Part shown: piece after piece, positions 55,391-63,403 of the stretch
Position numbering within the stretch: position 1 is the stretch's first letter
How the letters are laid out: each line of letters opens with the position of its first letter
From: SHLQ01 sp964517125
GTDB lineage: Bacteria > Actinomycetota > Acidimicrobiia > Acidimicrobiales > SHLQ01
Assembly: GCA_964517125.1 (NCBI GenBank)
Contig: CAZFBD010000009.1
Coordinates: 19,884-83,883, forward strand
Length of the DNA stretch: 64,000 nt
Direction: 5' to 3'
Translations under genes and position numbers: made by a program
The notes under the pieces: generated by a model
What the model was told of the DNA's origin: nothing
Database searches by the model: none
The model's input: the letters and a program-made list of their open reading frames with translations, nothing else

Positions 55391-56020
55391 TCAGCCCAGG
55401 AGGAAGCCAGCACCCTGGTGCACGGCAGCCAGGTACAACATCGTGCCCGAGACCGAGCTGAGGCCGGCGACCCAGGGACCGACGCCGTAGGCGCCGGCGA
55501 CACCGAGGTACTTTCCGTTCGGGCGAATGAACAACACTGCTGCCGCAACGATGGGACGTCCGGCGAGCCAGGTGCACATGCGGTTCGTGAAGCGAAGCAT
55601 CCAACGGACCCAAACGCGGCCACTTGACGCGGTCGACGCGGTGGCCTTGGCGGCGCCCCGCTCCGGGAACTTGCGACCCACCAGGTACCAGTTCCAATCG
55701 GTGAGACTCAACCGAACCGTGCCCAGCAGTACGAACGTGACGAAGTTCATGTGGGGTGCAGCCAGCACAACGAAGGTTGCCCGAGGTGCGAGCGCCATCA
55801 GGAGGACCGGTCGTTCCAACAGCATTGGGGACCAGGCCGTACCGACCCAGCTGACCATGCTCCAGATGAGAATCCACACCCCGTGGCCGCGGGCATCGCG
55901 CAGCCAGGAGACGAATCGTTGACGGCTCGATTCGCGTGCTGGCGCCCGAGTGCCGATCCGCAGACTCGAGGGCGCGAGCGCGACGCCGGTCTGGTGATGG
56001 GTGTGAGCTGTTGCCGTCAT
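55391..56020 (-). CDS. Membrane protein, possible DedA-like relative
   Basis: 209 residues. A soluble His/Arg-rich N-terminus (40-45 residues) is followed by about four hydrophobic segments (GVWILIWSMVSWVGTAW; LLMALAPRATFVVLAAP; FVTFVLLGTVRLSL; WVAGLSSVSGTMLYLAAV). The segment RLSLTDWNWYLVGRKFPERG near residues 103-122 resembles the G-D-xxx-Y-x-x-G-R motif of DedA/VTT proteins, and the order of helices fits. Assignment is tentative; the function may be lipid scrambling or an unknown membrane role. It is 80 bases upstream of the M20 gene, on the same strand. Confidence 0.5.
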   Translation of the reverse strand: MTATAHTHHQTGVALAPSSLRIGTRAPARESSRQRFVSWLRDARGHGVWILIWSMVSWVGTAWSPMLLERPVLLMALAPRATFVVLAAPHMNFVTFVLLGTVRLSLTDWNWYLVGRKFPERGAAKATASTASSGRVWVRWMLRFTNRMCTWLAGRPIVAAAVLFIRPNGKYLGVAGAYGVGPWVAGLSSVSGTMLYLAAVHQGAGFLLG

Positions 56021-56082
56021 GCCACAGAGTGATCGGACCGGGATGAGGCTGGGTTTAGCGTCGCCTCAACATTGGGGAAACT

Positions 56083-56216
56083 CCTCGTGAGGATTGGTGA
56101 AGTCCGCTCCGTTAAGGAGCCGCGCGGATAGGCCCGAGCGGCCTGCACGAAGTGCCGTGAGCGGGGTAAATCGAAGGGGCGTGCCGATACTGTCGCTTCC
56201 CTATCGGCTAAGCCCC
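56083..56216 (+). promoter_or_regulatory. Structured leader with several hairpins before the three-domain gene
   Basis: Five consecutive hairpins can be drawn: CCTC/GAGG (56083-56092), GCTCC/GGAGC (56106-56120), AGGCC/GGCCT (56130-56144), GCAC/GTGC (56145-56155), and a two-part helix of GGGGC (56176-56180) with GCCCC (56212-56216) enclosing GCCGATA (56183-56189) and TATCGGC (56202-56208). The AAGGTG ribosome site (56218-56223) lies just after the last helix, so folding could control translation. It does not match any riboswitch class I can identify. Confidence 0.4.
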
Positions 56217-56228
56217 TAAGGTGCGAAA

Positions 56229-59200
56229 GTGGAGCTTCTCTCGTCGACGCCCAATCTGACCGAGACGGCGGCAACCGATGTGCTCTCAGCGAACTGGGGC
56301 ATCGACGGGCGCCTGGTTCCGCTGCCCAGCGAGCGGGATCAGAACTTTCGTGTCGACGTCGACGGCCACCCGTCGTTCGTACTGAAGGTCGCCAACGCCG
56401 CCGAGGACCGGGAGTTTCTGGCAGCCCAACAGCAGGTGTGGCTGCACACTTCCGACCAGCCGCTCACCCCGGAGCTGGTCCCCACTCGGACCGGCGAGGG
56501 AATGTGTCTTGTCTCCGGAGACGACGAAGCTGAACACCCCACCATGTTGCTCACGTGGCTCGCCGGAACGCCCTTGGCCGATGTTCGATACCGGGCGACC
56601 GAGCTCCTCCACAGCCTCGGGCAGGGCCTTGGCGAACTCGACGCGTCACTCGCCAACTTCGACCACCCCGGTGCGCACCGCGATTTTCATTGGGATCTGC
56701 AGCACGCCGCCCGTGAGGTCGATGCCAACATCGAACGTGTCGGCGACCCCGACGTTCGGGCCCGAGTTGAACGTGTCCGGGCGATCTGGGACGAGCATGT
56801 CGCCCCGGAGCTGCCCAACCTTCGACGCAGCGTGATCCACTCCGACGCCAACGACCACAACGTCGTCACCCAGGGAGCCGACGTCACCGGCCTGATCGAC
56901 TTCGGCGACATGGTGCACAGCGTCACCGTGGCCAACGTGGCGATCGCAGCTGCGTACGCGGCACTCGATGCACTCGATCCGCTGGTGGCTGTGCAACAGG
57001 TGGTCGCCGGGTACCACGAGCGGCATCCGCTGACCGAGACCGAGATCGACCTCGTGTGGCCCATGGCGCTCATGCGAATCGCCACCAGTGCCACGCTTGC
57101 CGAAGTCCAGCGGGCGGCACGACCTGACGATCCGTACCTTGCGGTCAGCCAGGGCCCTATTCAACGGACCTGGCCGAAGATGTTGGACCATGCGGTCGGC
57201 TACGCGCGGGCTGCCATGCGATCGGCGTGCGATCTGGAACCGGTGCGGGGCGCTGATCGGGTTCGGGAGCATCTGGCCGCCATCACCGATCCCCCACCCA
57301 TCCTCGATGCCGCACTCACCGTCGACAACTGCGTGCACGTCGACATGAGTGTCGGTTCCGCTCAGCTCCCTTGGGACCGGGCGTGGAACCCCGAACCCGG
57401 CACGGTGTCACCTCAGGGCTGCGAACAGTTGATGGCCGACGCCGGCGCCACCTATGGCATCGGCGCCTTCGACGAGGCTCGGCTCATCTACTCCCATGAG
57501 ATGTTCCGGGCCAGCGACGACTTCGCCAGCGAGTGGCGCACCATTCACACCGGACTCGACCTCTTCGCTCCTGCAGGCACGCCGGTGCATTGTCCGCTTC
57601 CCGGCGTCGTCCATTCCGTTCGGGTGAGTCCGGGTGAGCAGGACTACGGACACGTGATTCTGGTTCGACACGAGACCCCCGATGGCGTGGGGTTCCACAC
57701 GCTGTACGGGCATCTGTCGGCTGCATCAGTCGACATGGTGGAGGTTGGCCAGCAGGTCTCGGCCGGCGACCAGATTGCGACCCTTGGGGCGCCGCACGAG
57801 AACGGCGGGTGGTCGCCGCACCTGCACCTCATGGTGATCACCGACCTGCTCGACAACACCGACGAGTTCGCTGGCGTCGGCTTCGAGTCGCAGCGAGCGG
57901 TCTGGACATCGTTGTGCCTTGACCCATCGGACATCGGCGGAGTACCCGACGGCGTCGTCCCGCAACCACGTCTCCACGAGGAAACACTCGCCGACCGACA
58001 GCAACTGCTGGGTTCCACCCTGAGCCTGAGCTACGACCGCCCGCTTCGGATGGAGCGAGGCTGGATGCAGTACCTGTTCGACGAACGGGGCCGCCGCTTC
58101 CTCGATGCCTACAACAACGTGCCGCATGTGGGGCACAGCCACCCGGCGGTCACCGAAGCCGCAGTGAACCAGCTTCGGGTGCTGAACACGAACACCCGGT
58201 ACCTGCACGATCTCCGCACCGACTACGCACGGCGACTGACCGACCAGCTGCCTGACGGCCTCGATGTCTGCTGGTTCGTGAGCTCAGCGAGCGAAGCGAA
58301 CGAGCTCGCATTGCGTCTCCAGCGCGCCGTCACCGGTGCCCGCGACCTCATCGTGAACAGCGGCGCCTACCACGGGCACACCACCACCCTCATCGACATC
58401 AGCCCGTACAAGCACGACGGCCCCGGAGGCGAAGGTGCTCCGGACTGGGTGCACACCGTCCCTGTTGCCGACGTGTACCGGGGCGAGCATCGTGGACCCG
58501 ACGCCGCGCATCGCTACGCCGACGGCGTGGCCGACGCCGTGCACAACCTGCTTGGCACGGGCCGCCAGGTCGGAGGCTTCATCGCAGAAACTGCGCCCTC
58601 TGTGGGCGGGCAGATCATTCTTCCTGACGGCTACCTGAAGGAGGTCTACGGGCACGTTCGGGCAGCCGGCGGCCTGTGCATCGCCGACGAGGTGCAGACC
58701 GGCTTTGGACGCACGGGCGCATTCACTGCGTTCGAGGCGCAAGACGTCGTACCGGACATCGTGATCTTTGGAAAGCCCATGGGGAACGGCCACCCGCTCG
58801 CGGCCGTGGTGACCACACGGGAGATCGCCGACGCGTTCGATACGGGCATGGAGTTCTTCGCCACATTCGGCGGCAACACCGTTGCGTGTGCCGTTGGTCT
58901 TGCCGTACTCGATGTCGTGGAGCAGGAGGGCCTGACCGAGCATGCGGCTTCGGTCGGCGATCAGCTCATGGCAGATCTCCGGGAGCTCGCCACCCGGCAT
59001 GAACTCATCGGCGACGTTCGCGGCGCCGGGCTCTTCCTGGGGGTGGAGCTTGTTCGTGATCGTGAAACGCTCGAGCCAGCCGACATCGAAGCGTCGTATG
59101 TGGCGTCACGAATGGCTGAGCGTGGGGTGTTGCTGGGAACCGACGGGCCGCTCCACAACGTGGTCAAGATTCGTCCGCCCATGCCATTCGACACGGCGAA

Positions 59201-59249
59201 CGCAACCGACGTTGTGGAGCAACTCGATCAGATTCTGGGTGAGCTCTAG
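56229..59249 (+). CDS. Three-domain fusion: APH-like kinase, M23 peptidase domain and class III aminotransferase
   Basis: 1006 residues from a GTG with AAGGTG five bases ahead. Residues 1-340 form an aminoglycoside-phosphotransferase-like kinase: VIHSDANDHNVV near 206 and GLIDFGDMVHS near 223. Residues 380-560 resemble the M23/LytM fold, with HTGLDLFAP near 439 and SPHLHLMV near 531, but the zinc ligands need checking. Residues 590-1005 are a class III PLP aminotransferase: NNVPHVGHSHP, IADEVQTGFGRTG near 818 and the PLP Lys in VIFGKPMGNGHPLA near 849. Similar fusions in other bacteria may phosphorylate an amino alcohol and eliminate the phosphate (like ethanolamine-phosphate phospholyase), an inference. 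No signal peptide, so all domains are cytosolic. Confidence 0.88.
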   Translation: MELLSSTPNLTETAATDVLSANWGIDGRLVPLPSERDQNFRVDVDGHPSFVLKVANAAEDREFLAAQQQVWLHTSDQPLTPELVPTRTGEGMCLVSGDDEAEHPTMLLTWLAGTPLADVRYRATELLHSLGQGLGELDASLANFDHPGAHRDFHWDLQHAAREVDANIERVGDPDVRARVERVRAIWDEHVAPELPNLRRSVIHSDANDHNVVTQGADVTGLIDFGDMVHSVTVANVAIAAAYAALDALDPLVAVQQVVAGYHERHPLTETEIDLVWPMALMRIATSATLAEVQRAARPDDPYLAVSQGPIQRTWPKMLDHAVGYARAAMRSACDLEPVRGADRVREHLAAITDPPPILDAALTVDNCVHVDMSVGSAQLPWDRAWNPEPGTVSPQGCEQLMADAGATYGIGAFDEARLIYSHEMFRASDDFASEWRTIHTGLDLFAPAGTPVHCPLPGVVHSVRVSPGEQDYGHVILVRHETPDGVGFHTLYGHLSAASVDMVEVGQQVSAGDQIATLGAPHENGGWSPHLHLMVITDLLDNTDEFAGVGFESQRAVWTSLCLDPSDIGGVPDGVVPQPRLHEETLADRQQLLGSTLSLSYDRPLRMERGWMQYLFDERGRRFLDAYNNVPHVGHSHPAVTEAAVNQLRVLNTNTRYLHDLRTDYARRLTDQLPDGLDVCWFVSSASEANELALRLQRAVTGARDLIVNSGAYHGHTTTLIDISPYKHDGPGGEGAPDWVHTVPVADVYRGEHRGPDAAHRYADGVADAVHNLLGTGRQVGGFIAETAPSVGGQIILPDGYLKEVYGHVRAAGGLCIADEVQTGFGRTGAFTAFEAQDVVPDIVIFGKPMGNGHPLAAVVTTREIADAFDTGMEFFATFGGNTVACAVGLAVLDVVEQEGLTEHAASVGDQLMADLRELATRHELIGDVRGAGLFLGVELVRDRETLEPADIEASYVASRMAERGVLLGTDGPLHNVVKIRPPMPFDTANATDVVEQLDQILGEL

Positions 59250-59256
59250 TTGGAGC

Positions 59257-59595
59257 TCAGACGTACTGTGATTCCTGCTTCAGGTCACGTACGAGGATGT
59301 AGTAGAAGACCGACCGCAGCTTGTTGCGGTTGGACCGACCAATCTTGTCGATGGCCTTTTGGATGGCCTTGTCGAGCTTCGGTCCGTCTTCGAGGCCGAG
59401 CTTCTTGATCAGAAAGCTCTTCTTGATCGTTTCGAGCTCGGACTTCTGGCTGGCGGCGACCTTGGAAGCGTCGGCCTTGTAGAGCGAAGGTCCAAGTGAT
59501 TTGCACACCGCCCTCAGAAGCTCTTCGTTCACGGGGATCTTCTGGGCCTTGCACTGCGCCTTCGCAGCTTCGACCGCATCATCTAGCTTGCCCAT
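59257..59595 (-). CDS. DUF2853-family protein
   Basis: 112 residues, small, basic and helical. The segments ELLRAVCKSLGPSLYKADASKVAASQKSELETIKKSFLIKKLGL near residues 25-68 and IGRSNRNKLRSVFYYILV near 87-104 match the conserved core of DUF2853. No activity is known for the family; a solved member is reported as a helical dimer. It stands alone between the convergent three-domain gene (its stop is seven bases away) and the MBL gene on the same strand. Confidence 0.88.
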   Translation of the reverse strand: MGKLDDAVEAAKAQCKAQKIPVNEELLRAVCKSLGPSLYKADASKVAASQKSELETIKKSFLIKKLGLEDGPKLDKAIQKAIDKIGRSNRNKLRSVFYYILVRDLKQESQYV

Positions 59596-59672
59596 CTCTG
59601 GACTCCTTCATCAGGTGTACGCGGAAAGTATTCCAAACGCACGGTCGGAAGATCGGGACCCTCGACTTGAGT

Positions 59673-60587
59673 TCAGATTCGTCGGTAGGTGCCGGGCGCG
59701 ACTTCTTCTGCTTCGGAGCGATGCAACATTCGCGCGAGGTGCAGCTCGGCGGTTCGACGTTCGACCGTGTCGACAAGTGGCAGATCGACCGTGGGCCGGT
59801 AGACGAATCGGTGCTCGACGAGCTCGTCCATTGTGCGGGGCTCGGCCAGGAAGTCGAGCATTTCACCGTGGCGACGGGCAATGACGCCGTGGAACTTGTC
59901 GAGCATTTCCAGGAAGGTCTCGCGGCCCTCGATGACACCCTTTTGGTGGAAGGTGACGTACCAGTCGGCTTCGACGTCTCGCACCTTGATCAGGCTTTCT
60001 TCGAACTGTTCGAGGTCGGACCAGACGTCGCCGTAGTACGGGCCGAAGCCGCTGAGGTCGATGTCGGACAGGAAGAAGACGCCGCCGTCGATGTGGAAGC
60101 CGCTGTGGCCGAGCGTGTGGCCGGGAAGGTGCATGGCTTCGACGTTGATGCCGCCAAGGTCGAAGACATGGCCGTCGCCGAAACCGGTGGCGTCGGGTCG
60201 GGGCGTGTAGTGGAACTCTTCAAGAAACTGGACTCGCTGGACCTCGGCGATGTGCGGCGGGAAACCGAAAACGGCCAAGAGGTCGTCGAGGTTGTGCACG
60301 CCGGGAAGATCGTCGTGATGGGCGTGCACACGTGCGTCAGAGAACAGCCCGTTGCCCGCAAGGTGGTCTTCGTGCGAGTGCGAATTCACCACCGCGTCGA
60401 CGGCAACGGGCGCACCGCCCTTGGCGACCACGCTCACCGATGGGTCGATGAGCAGTGACTCCTCGGACCCCTTCACGAGGACCGAGTTTCCGCTCGGATA
60501 GACCCCGCGTTCCGCACCAAGAAGCACGCTGACGGTTTCGGTCAGCTGTAGCTCTTCTGCTCCCCAATCAATGATCTTTGCGCTCAT
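59673..60587 (-). CDS. MBL-fold metallo-hydrolase
   Basis: 304 residues from the ATG at 60587 (MSAKIIDWG). The metallo-beta-lactamase fold signature VNSHSHEDHLAGN near residues 68-80 supplies His-x-His-x-Asp-His, the LPGHTLGHSG motif near 133 and FFLSDIDLSGFGPYYGD near 148-164 complete the metal sites; a later ADWYVTFHQKG gives the last His. It is a hydrolase (glyoxalase II, lactonase or similar) with an unknown substrate. The divergent DUF5655 gene begins 46 bases away. Confidence 0.92.
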   Translation of the reverse strand: MSAKIIDWGAEELQLTETVSVLLGAERGVYPSGNSVLVKGSEESLLIDPSVSVVAKGGAPVAVDAVVNSHSHEDHLAGNGLFSDARVHAHHDDLPGVHNLDDLLAVFGFPPHIAEVQRVQFLEEFHYTPRPDATGFGDGHVFDLGGINVEAMHLPGHTLGHSGFHIDGGVFFLSDIDLSGFGPYYGDVWSDLEQFEESLIKVRDVEADWYVTFHQKGVIEGRETFLEMLDKFHGVIARRHGEMLDFLAEPRTMDELVEHRFVYRPTVDLPLVDTVERRTAELHLARMLHRSEAEEVAPGTYRRI

Positions 60588-60633
60588 GGCACCGACTGTA
60601 CGTGCTTGCACCGCCAGACCTAACGTTGCGGAC

Positions 60634-61128
60634 ATGGAGCCATGGACCTGCCCGCTGTGCGAGCGTCAGTTCGGCCGCACGAATCAGGGGCACATGTGCA
60701 ACCCCGGCCTGTCGGTCGAGGAGTACTTCGCCAACGCCAAGCCCTGGGAACGACCCATCTTCGACGTCGTGGCTGCGCACCTGACGAGCCTTGGCCCAGT
60801 CATCATCGACCCGATCGCCATCGGCGTGCTCTTCAAGAACGGGCCAATGTTGTGCGAGCTTCGGGCGAAGACGAAATGGACGGCGCTCGGATTCTCGCTG
60901 CGCCGAAGGTTGGAGAGCGGCCGCTTGTCGAGGAAGGTCGTCGACTACAACAACGGCAAGTTCTTCCACGTGATCAACCTGGGCGACGCCGACATCATTG
61001 ACGACGAGATCCTCGGCTGGTTGACCGAAGCATGGCATGTTGCGGGCGGAACGGAGCCGCCTGACGTGCCGGTCACCGGCGACGGCATGGTCCCCGACGA
61101 CATCGACGAGGACGCCGAGTTGTTCTGA
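60634..61128 (+). CDS. DUF5655-domain protein with N-terminal zinc motif
   Basis: 164 residues from the ATG at 60634. The N-terminus has a small zinc-ribbon-like pattern CPLCERQFGRTNQGHMC (two Cys, His and Cys, residues 6-22). The DUF5655 segment follows: SVEEYFANAKPWERPIFDVV near residues 27-46 and TKWTALGFSLRRRLESGRLSRKV near 80-102. The end is acidic (DDIDEDAELF). The family is uncharacterised; the fold is thought to resemble nucleic-acid-binding modules, which I could not confirm. It is divergent from the MBL gene. Confidence 0.8.
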   Translation: MEPWTCPLCERQFGRTNQGHMCNPGLSVEEYFANAKPWERPIFDVVAAHLTSLGPVIIDPIAIGVLFKNGPMLCELRAKTKWTALGFSLRRRLESGRLSRKVVDYNNGKFFHVINLGDADIIDDEILGWLTEAWHVAGGTEPPDVPVTGDGMVPDDIDEDAELF

Positions 61129-61184
61129 CCAATTGGGCTGTTTTCCTCTGTCCCGAGCGTGTGCAGGTTCGTACCTTCGTAGTG

Positions 61185-61367
61185 ATGAACACCCAACATG
61201 TATCCGTGCGGCGCGGCGGCATTCTGGAACTGGCGAGTCTTGAACGACAATTTCGGGCGCGGCGCCTGTCATCGAAGCGTGACAAGGACGAGCTCGAGCG
61301 TGTGCTTGAGCTCCTCCGTCGTCGGGTTGATGCTAGAGAACTGGAACTTGCCCAGTCGCGGCACTGA
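61185..61367 (+). CDS. Possible 60-residue Arg/Glu-rich protein (low confidence)
   Basis: A frame from the ATG at 61185 gives 60 residues with an amphipathic helical second half (ELASLERQFRARRLSSKRD; DELERVLELLRRRVDARELE). There is no ribosome site and no family match. It sits in the 251-base gap between DUF5655 and the convergent RTX gene, which otherwise holds no visible structure. It may be a chance frame in GC-rich DNA. Confidence 0.25.
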   Translation: MNTQHVSVRRGGILELASLERQFRARRLSSKRDKDELERVLELLRRRVDARELELAQSRH

Positions 61368-61379
61368 CGTCGAGTCCTC

Positions 61380-62477
61380 CTACGGGACGACGGTGATGTC
61401 CCAGGCAGCTTCGAATGCGTTGACGAAGTAGACGGTCTGACCGGCAGTTGCGGGTCCGTCGAAGAAGGTGAAGTCGGTGACGCCAGTGACGTCGACTTCG
61501 AGGGTCGGGGGCTGACCGGGCCCGAAGCCAATGACGAAGCTCTCCACCGTGGTGCCCTCGAACTCCGGACCGAGGATGAACTCGCCAGTTGCGTTGGCTG
61601 GTGTGGGGTCCTTCCACTTGAAGATTCCGCTTCCGATGCCAAACACGCTCGCATCGGAGTTGAACCGCGGGATGTTGCTGTGTGTGCGGAACGTGACATC
61701 GAAGAAATCGTTCGCGTCGAGCCCGGTGACCTTGACCGTGGCCGGAATGCCGCCGACGGTGGCGACCTCGGACACGTTGAATGCGTCGTAGGCACCGAAC
61801 CACAGTGATTCGTCGTTGGCGTCGAGGGCTTCGACGATCATGATCTTCGACGTCTCATCAGCCGTGCCCACGTAGAGGTCGAGCACGAATGAGGGGATGG
61901 TCTCACCGCCGTCTTGGTAGGTGTGGAAGGCGAAGTCGATGGGCACGTCCACGGCGAATGTCCTGCTGCCGAATCCGGAAAGCCCGACGACGTCGCCGTC
62001 TTCGCAGGTCAGGTAGGTGTCGTTGCGATCGAAGTCGCAGTAGTCGAAGCCGTCGAAACCCTGAACGAAGTCGTCGCCGGCGCCGGAGACAATGACGTCG
62101 TCTGCGAAACCGCCGTTGATCCGATCGTTGCCTCGTCCACCCTCGATGTAGTCAATGCCTTGCCCGCCAACGATGCGGTCCTTGCCGTCGTTTCCGAAGA
62201 GGGTGTCGGCGCCCTTCTCGCCACGGATGAGGTCGGCCCCGTCGCCGCCACAGATGACGTCGCGGCCACCGCCACCAAAGATCCGATCGCGGCCACCAAG
62301 GCCATGAATGACGTCGCGACCCGAGGTTCCGATGATGCGGTTGTTCCCGTCGTCGCCCCAGATCGTGGCGGTGAGTCCATCGCAGGTGGGCGGCGCCTGC
62401 GCACCCGCAGGCGAGCTGATGGCGGCCAACAGTCCGCACATCAATGCCAAAACAACCACCACTGCGCTACGTCGCAC
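61380..62477 (-). CDS. Secreted RTX-repeat protein
   Basis: 365 residues. A signal peptide ends LLAAISSPAGAQAPP (cut near residue 27). The RTX repeats are N-terminal here: about nine GGxGxDxxx units (GDDGNNRIIGTSGRDVI, GGGGRDVICGGDGADLI, GEKGADTLFGNDGKDRI) from residue 40 to about 150, followed by a Cys pair (DYCDFDRND; LTCEDGD) and a beta-rich domain of about 200 residues with no recognised family (FAFHTYQDGGETIPSFVLDLYVG near 180-202). Probably a calcium-stabilised extracellular protein. Another RTX protein at 22539 shares the signal-peptide end LLAAI[ST]SPAGAQ but has its repeats at the C-terminus. Confidence 0.85.
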   Translation of the reverse strand: MRRSAVVVVLALMCGLLAAISSPAGAQAPPTCDGLTATIWGDDGNNRIIGTSGRDVIHGLGGRDRIFGGGGRDVICGGDGADLIRGEKGADTLFGNDGKDRIVGGQGIDYIEGGRGNDRINGGFADDVIVSGAGDDFVQGFDGFDYCDFDRNDTYLTCEDGDVVGLSGFGSRTFAVDVPIDFAFHTYQDGGETIPSFVLDLYVGTADETSKIMIVEALDANDESLWFGAYDAFNVSEVATVGGIPATVKVTGLDANDFFDVTFRTHSNIPRFNSDASVFGIGSGIFKWKDPTPANATGEFILGPEFEGTTVESFVIGFGPGQPPTLEVDVTGVTDFTFFDGPATAGQTVYFVNAFEAAWDITVVP

Positions 62478-62591
62478 GTTCCCACCTCGTCATGTGTGGA
62501 AGTGCCAGCCGCTGACACCTCGTAGCGTGACAGTAGGTCTCGGGCAGGCGCGGTGACAACGGCGGGTGTCAGGCGTCGACGCCTTCTCGAA

Positions 62592-62609
62592 TGAACCCGA
62601 CCGGGTTCA
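62592..62609 (-). terminator. Hairpin after the 255-residue anchored protein gene
   Basis: TGAACCCG-AC-CGGGTTCA, a perfect 8-bp stem 11 bases after the stop at 62621. It has no T tract on the minus strand, so it may be a weak terminator or RNA-stabilising element. Confidence 0.45.
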
Positions 62610-62620
62610 GATCACGCCGT

Positions 62621-63388
62621 TCAAGCGCAGCCGCTCATGTAGACGCCTTGGCGTTCGCTGGCACTCACCCCGCCGACGGTGACGGTACCGCTCAGCTCGG
62701 CCGGCTGGGTGCCGGCCCAACGCGTGCGAGACGCAGGTCCGATGATCCGAACCGGGTGGCTGACGGTGCCTTCCCATGGGGACACCAGTGTGACCTGATA
62801 GTCGCCGCCCAGGTCGTCGGCTGCCTTGCTGTGGATCTGACAGAAGCCGGTGCTGTTCGCTCGCTCGAGCTCGATTCGTTCGAGGCCGGTCTCGGATCCG
62901 CCGTTCGGATGGGTTGGATCTCCGGGGCGAACCTCGGCGCCGTCGCTGTCAAGGAAGACGTAGTCCCAACCCTCGGATCGCAGATCGGTCGCTTCGATCT
63001 TGTAGACGATCTTCTCGTCGCCGACGTCGCATTCCAGGTCCACGTCGGGGGCGATGAACAGCGCAACCGATGCCAGCACGCTTCCATCGCCATCGATCGC
63101 ATGGACGCTGACGTCGCCGACCGTTTGCGGCGCGTGGCCAACCGTCTGGTCATGGGCTCCAATCGTGCCGTCGGGCCACGCAAGACCGGCCACGCCGGCA
63201 CCGGTTGCTTCGCAATGGACCGTCTGCCCGTACTCAACGAGCTCCTGATCGCAGGTGATCTGCGGAGCGGGACCGCTCGCAAGAACGGTGCGCGCTCCGA
63301 CCATCGTGGCGACGAGGAGAAGGGCGCCGACGCCAGCCATGATGGCCACCCTGAAGACAGCCCTGTTCAGCTGTGTCACCTCCTCCAT
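62621..63388 (-). CDS. Membrane-anchored extracellular hypothetical protein
   Basis: 255 residues. A short N-terminal tail, then one hydrophobic anchor (AIMAGVGALLLVATMVGARTVL, about residues 15-36) and an extracellular part with four or five Cys (ITCDQELVEYGQTVHCEATG; DLECDVGDEK; TGFCQIHSK; the final MSGCA). The first module looks like an Ig-type or complement-like beta sandwich (AGLAWPDGTIGAH). No family is recognised. It is upstream of the RTX gene on the same strand, separated by 143 bases that contain a hairpin. Confidence 0.65.
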   Translation of the reverse strand: MEEVTQLNRAVFRVAIMAGVGALLLVATMVGARTVLASGPAPQITCDQELVEYGQTVHCEATGAGVAGLAWPDGTIGAHDQTVGHAPQTVGDVSVHAIDGDGSVLASVALFIAPDVDLECDVGDEKIVYKIEATDLRSEGWDYVFLDSDGAEVRPGDPTHPNGGSETGLERIELERANSTGFCQIHSKAADDLGGDYQVTLVSPWEGTVSHPVRIIGPASRTRWAGTQPAELSGTVTVGGVSASERQGVYMSGCA

Positions 63389-63403
63389 GAACGCAACGGT
63401 ACC

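Noticed and set aside
56083..56216. Leader as a cobalamin, ydaO or other known riboswitch
   Set aside because: Short stretches such as GGGGTAAATCG look suggestive, but the conserved core boxes of these classes are absent, so it is listed only as an unclassified leader.
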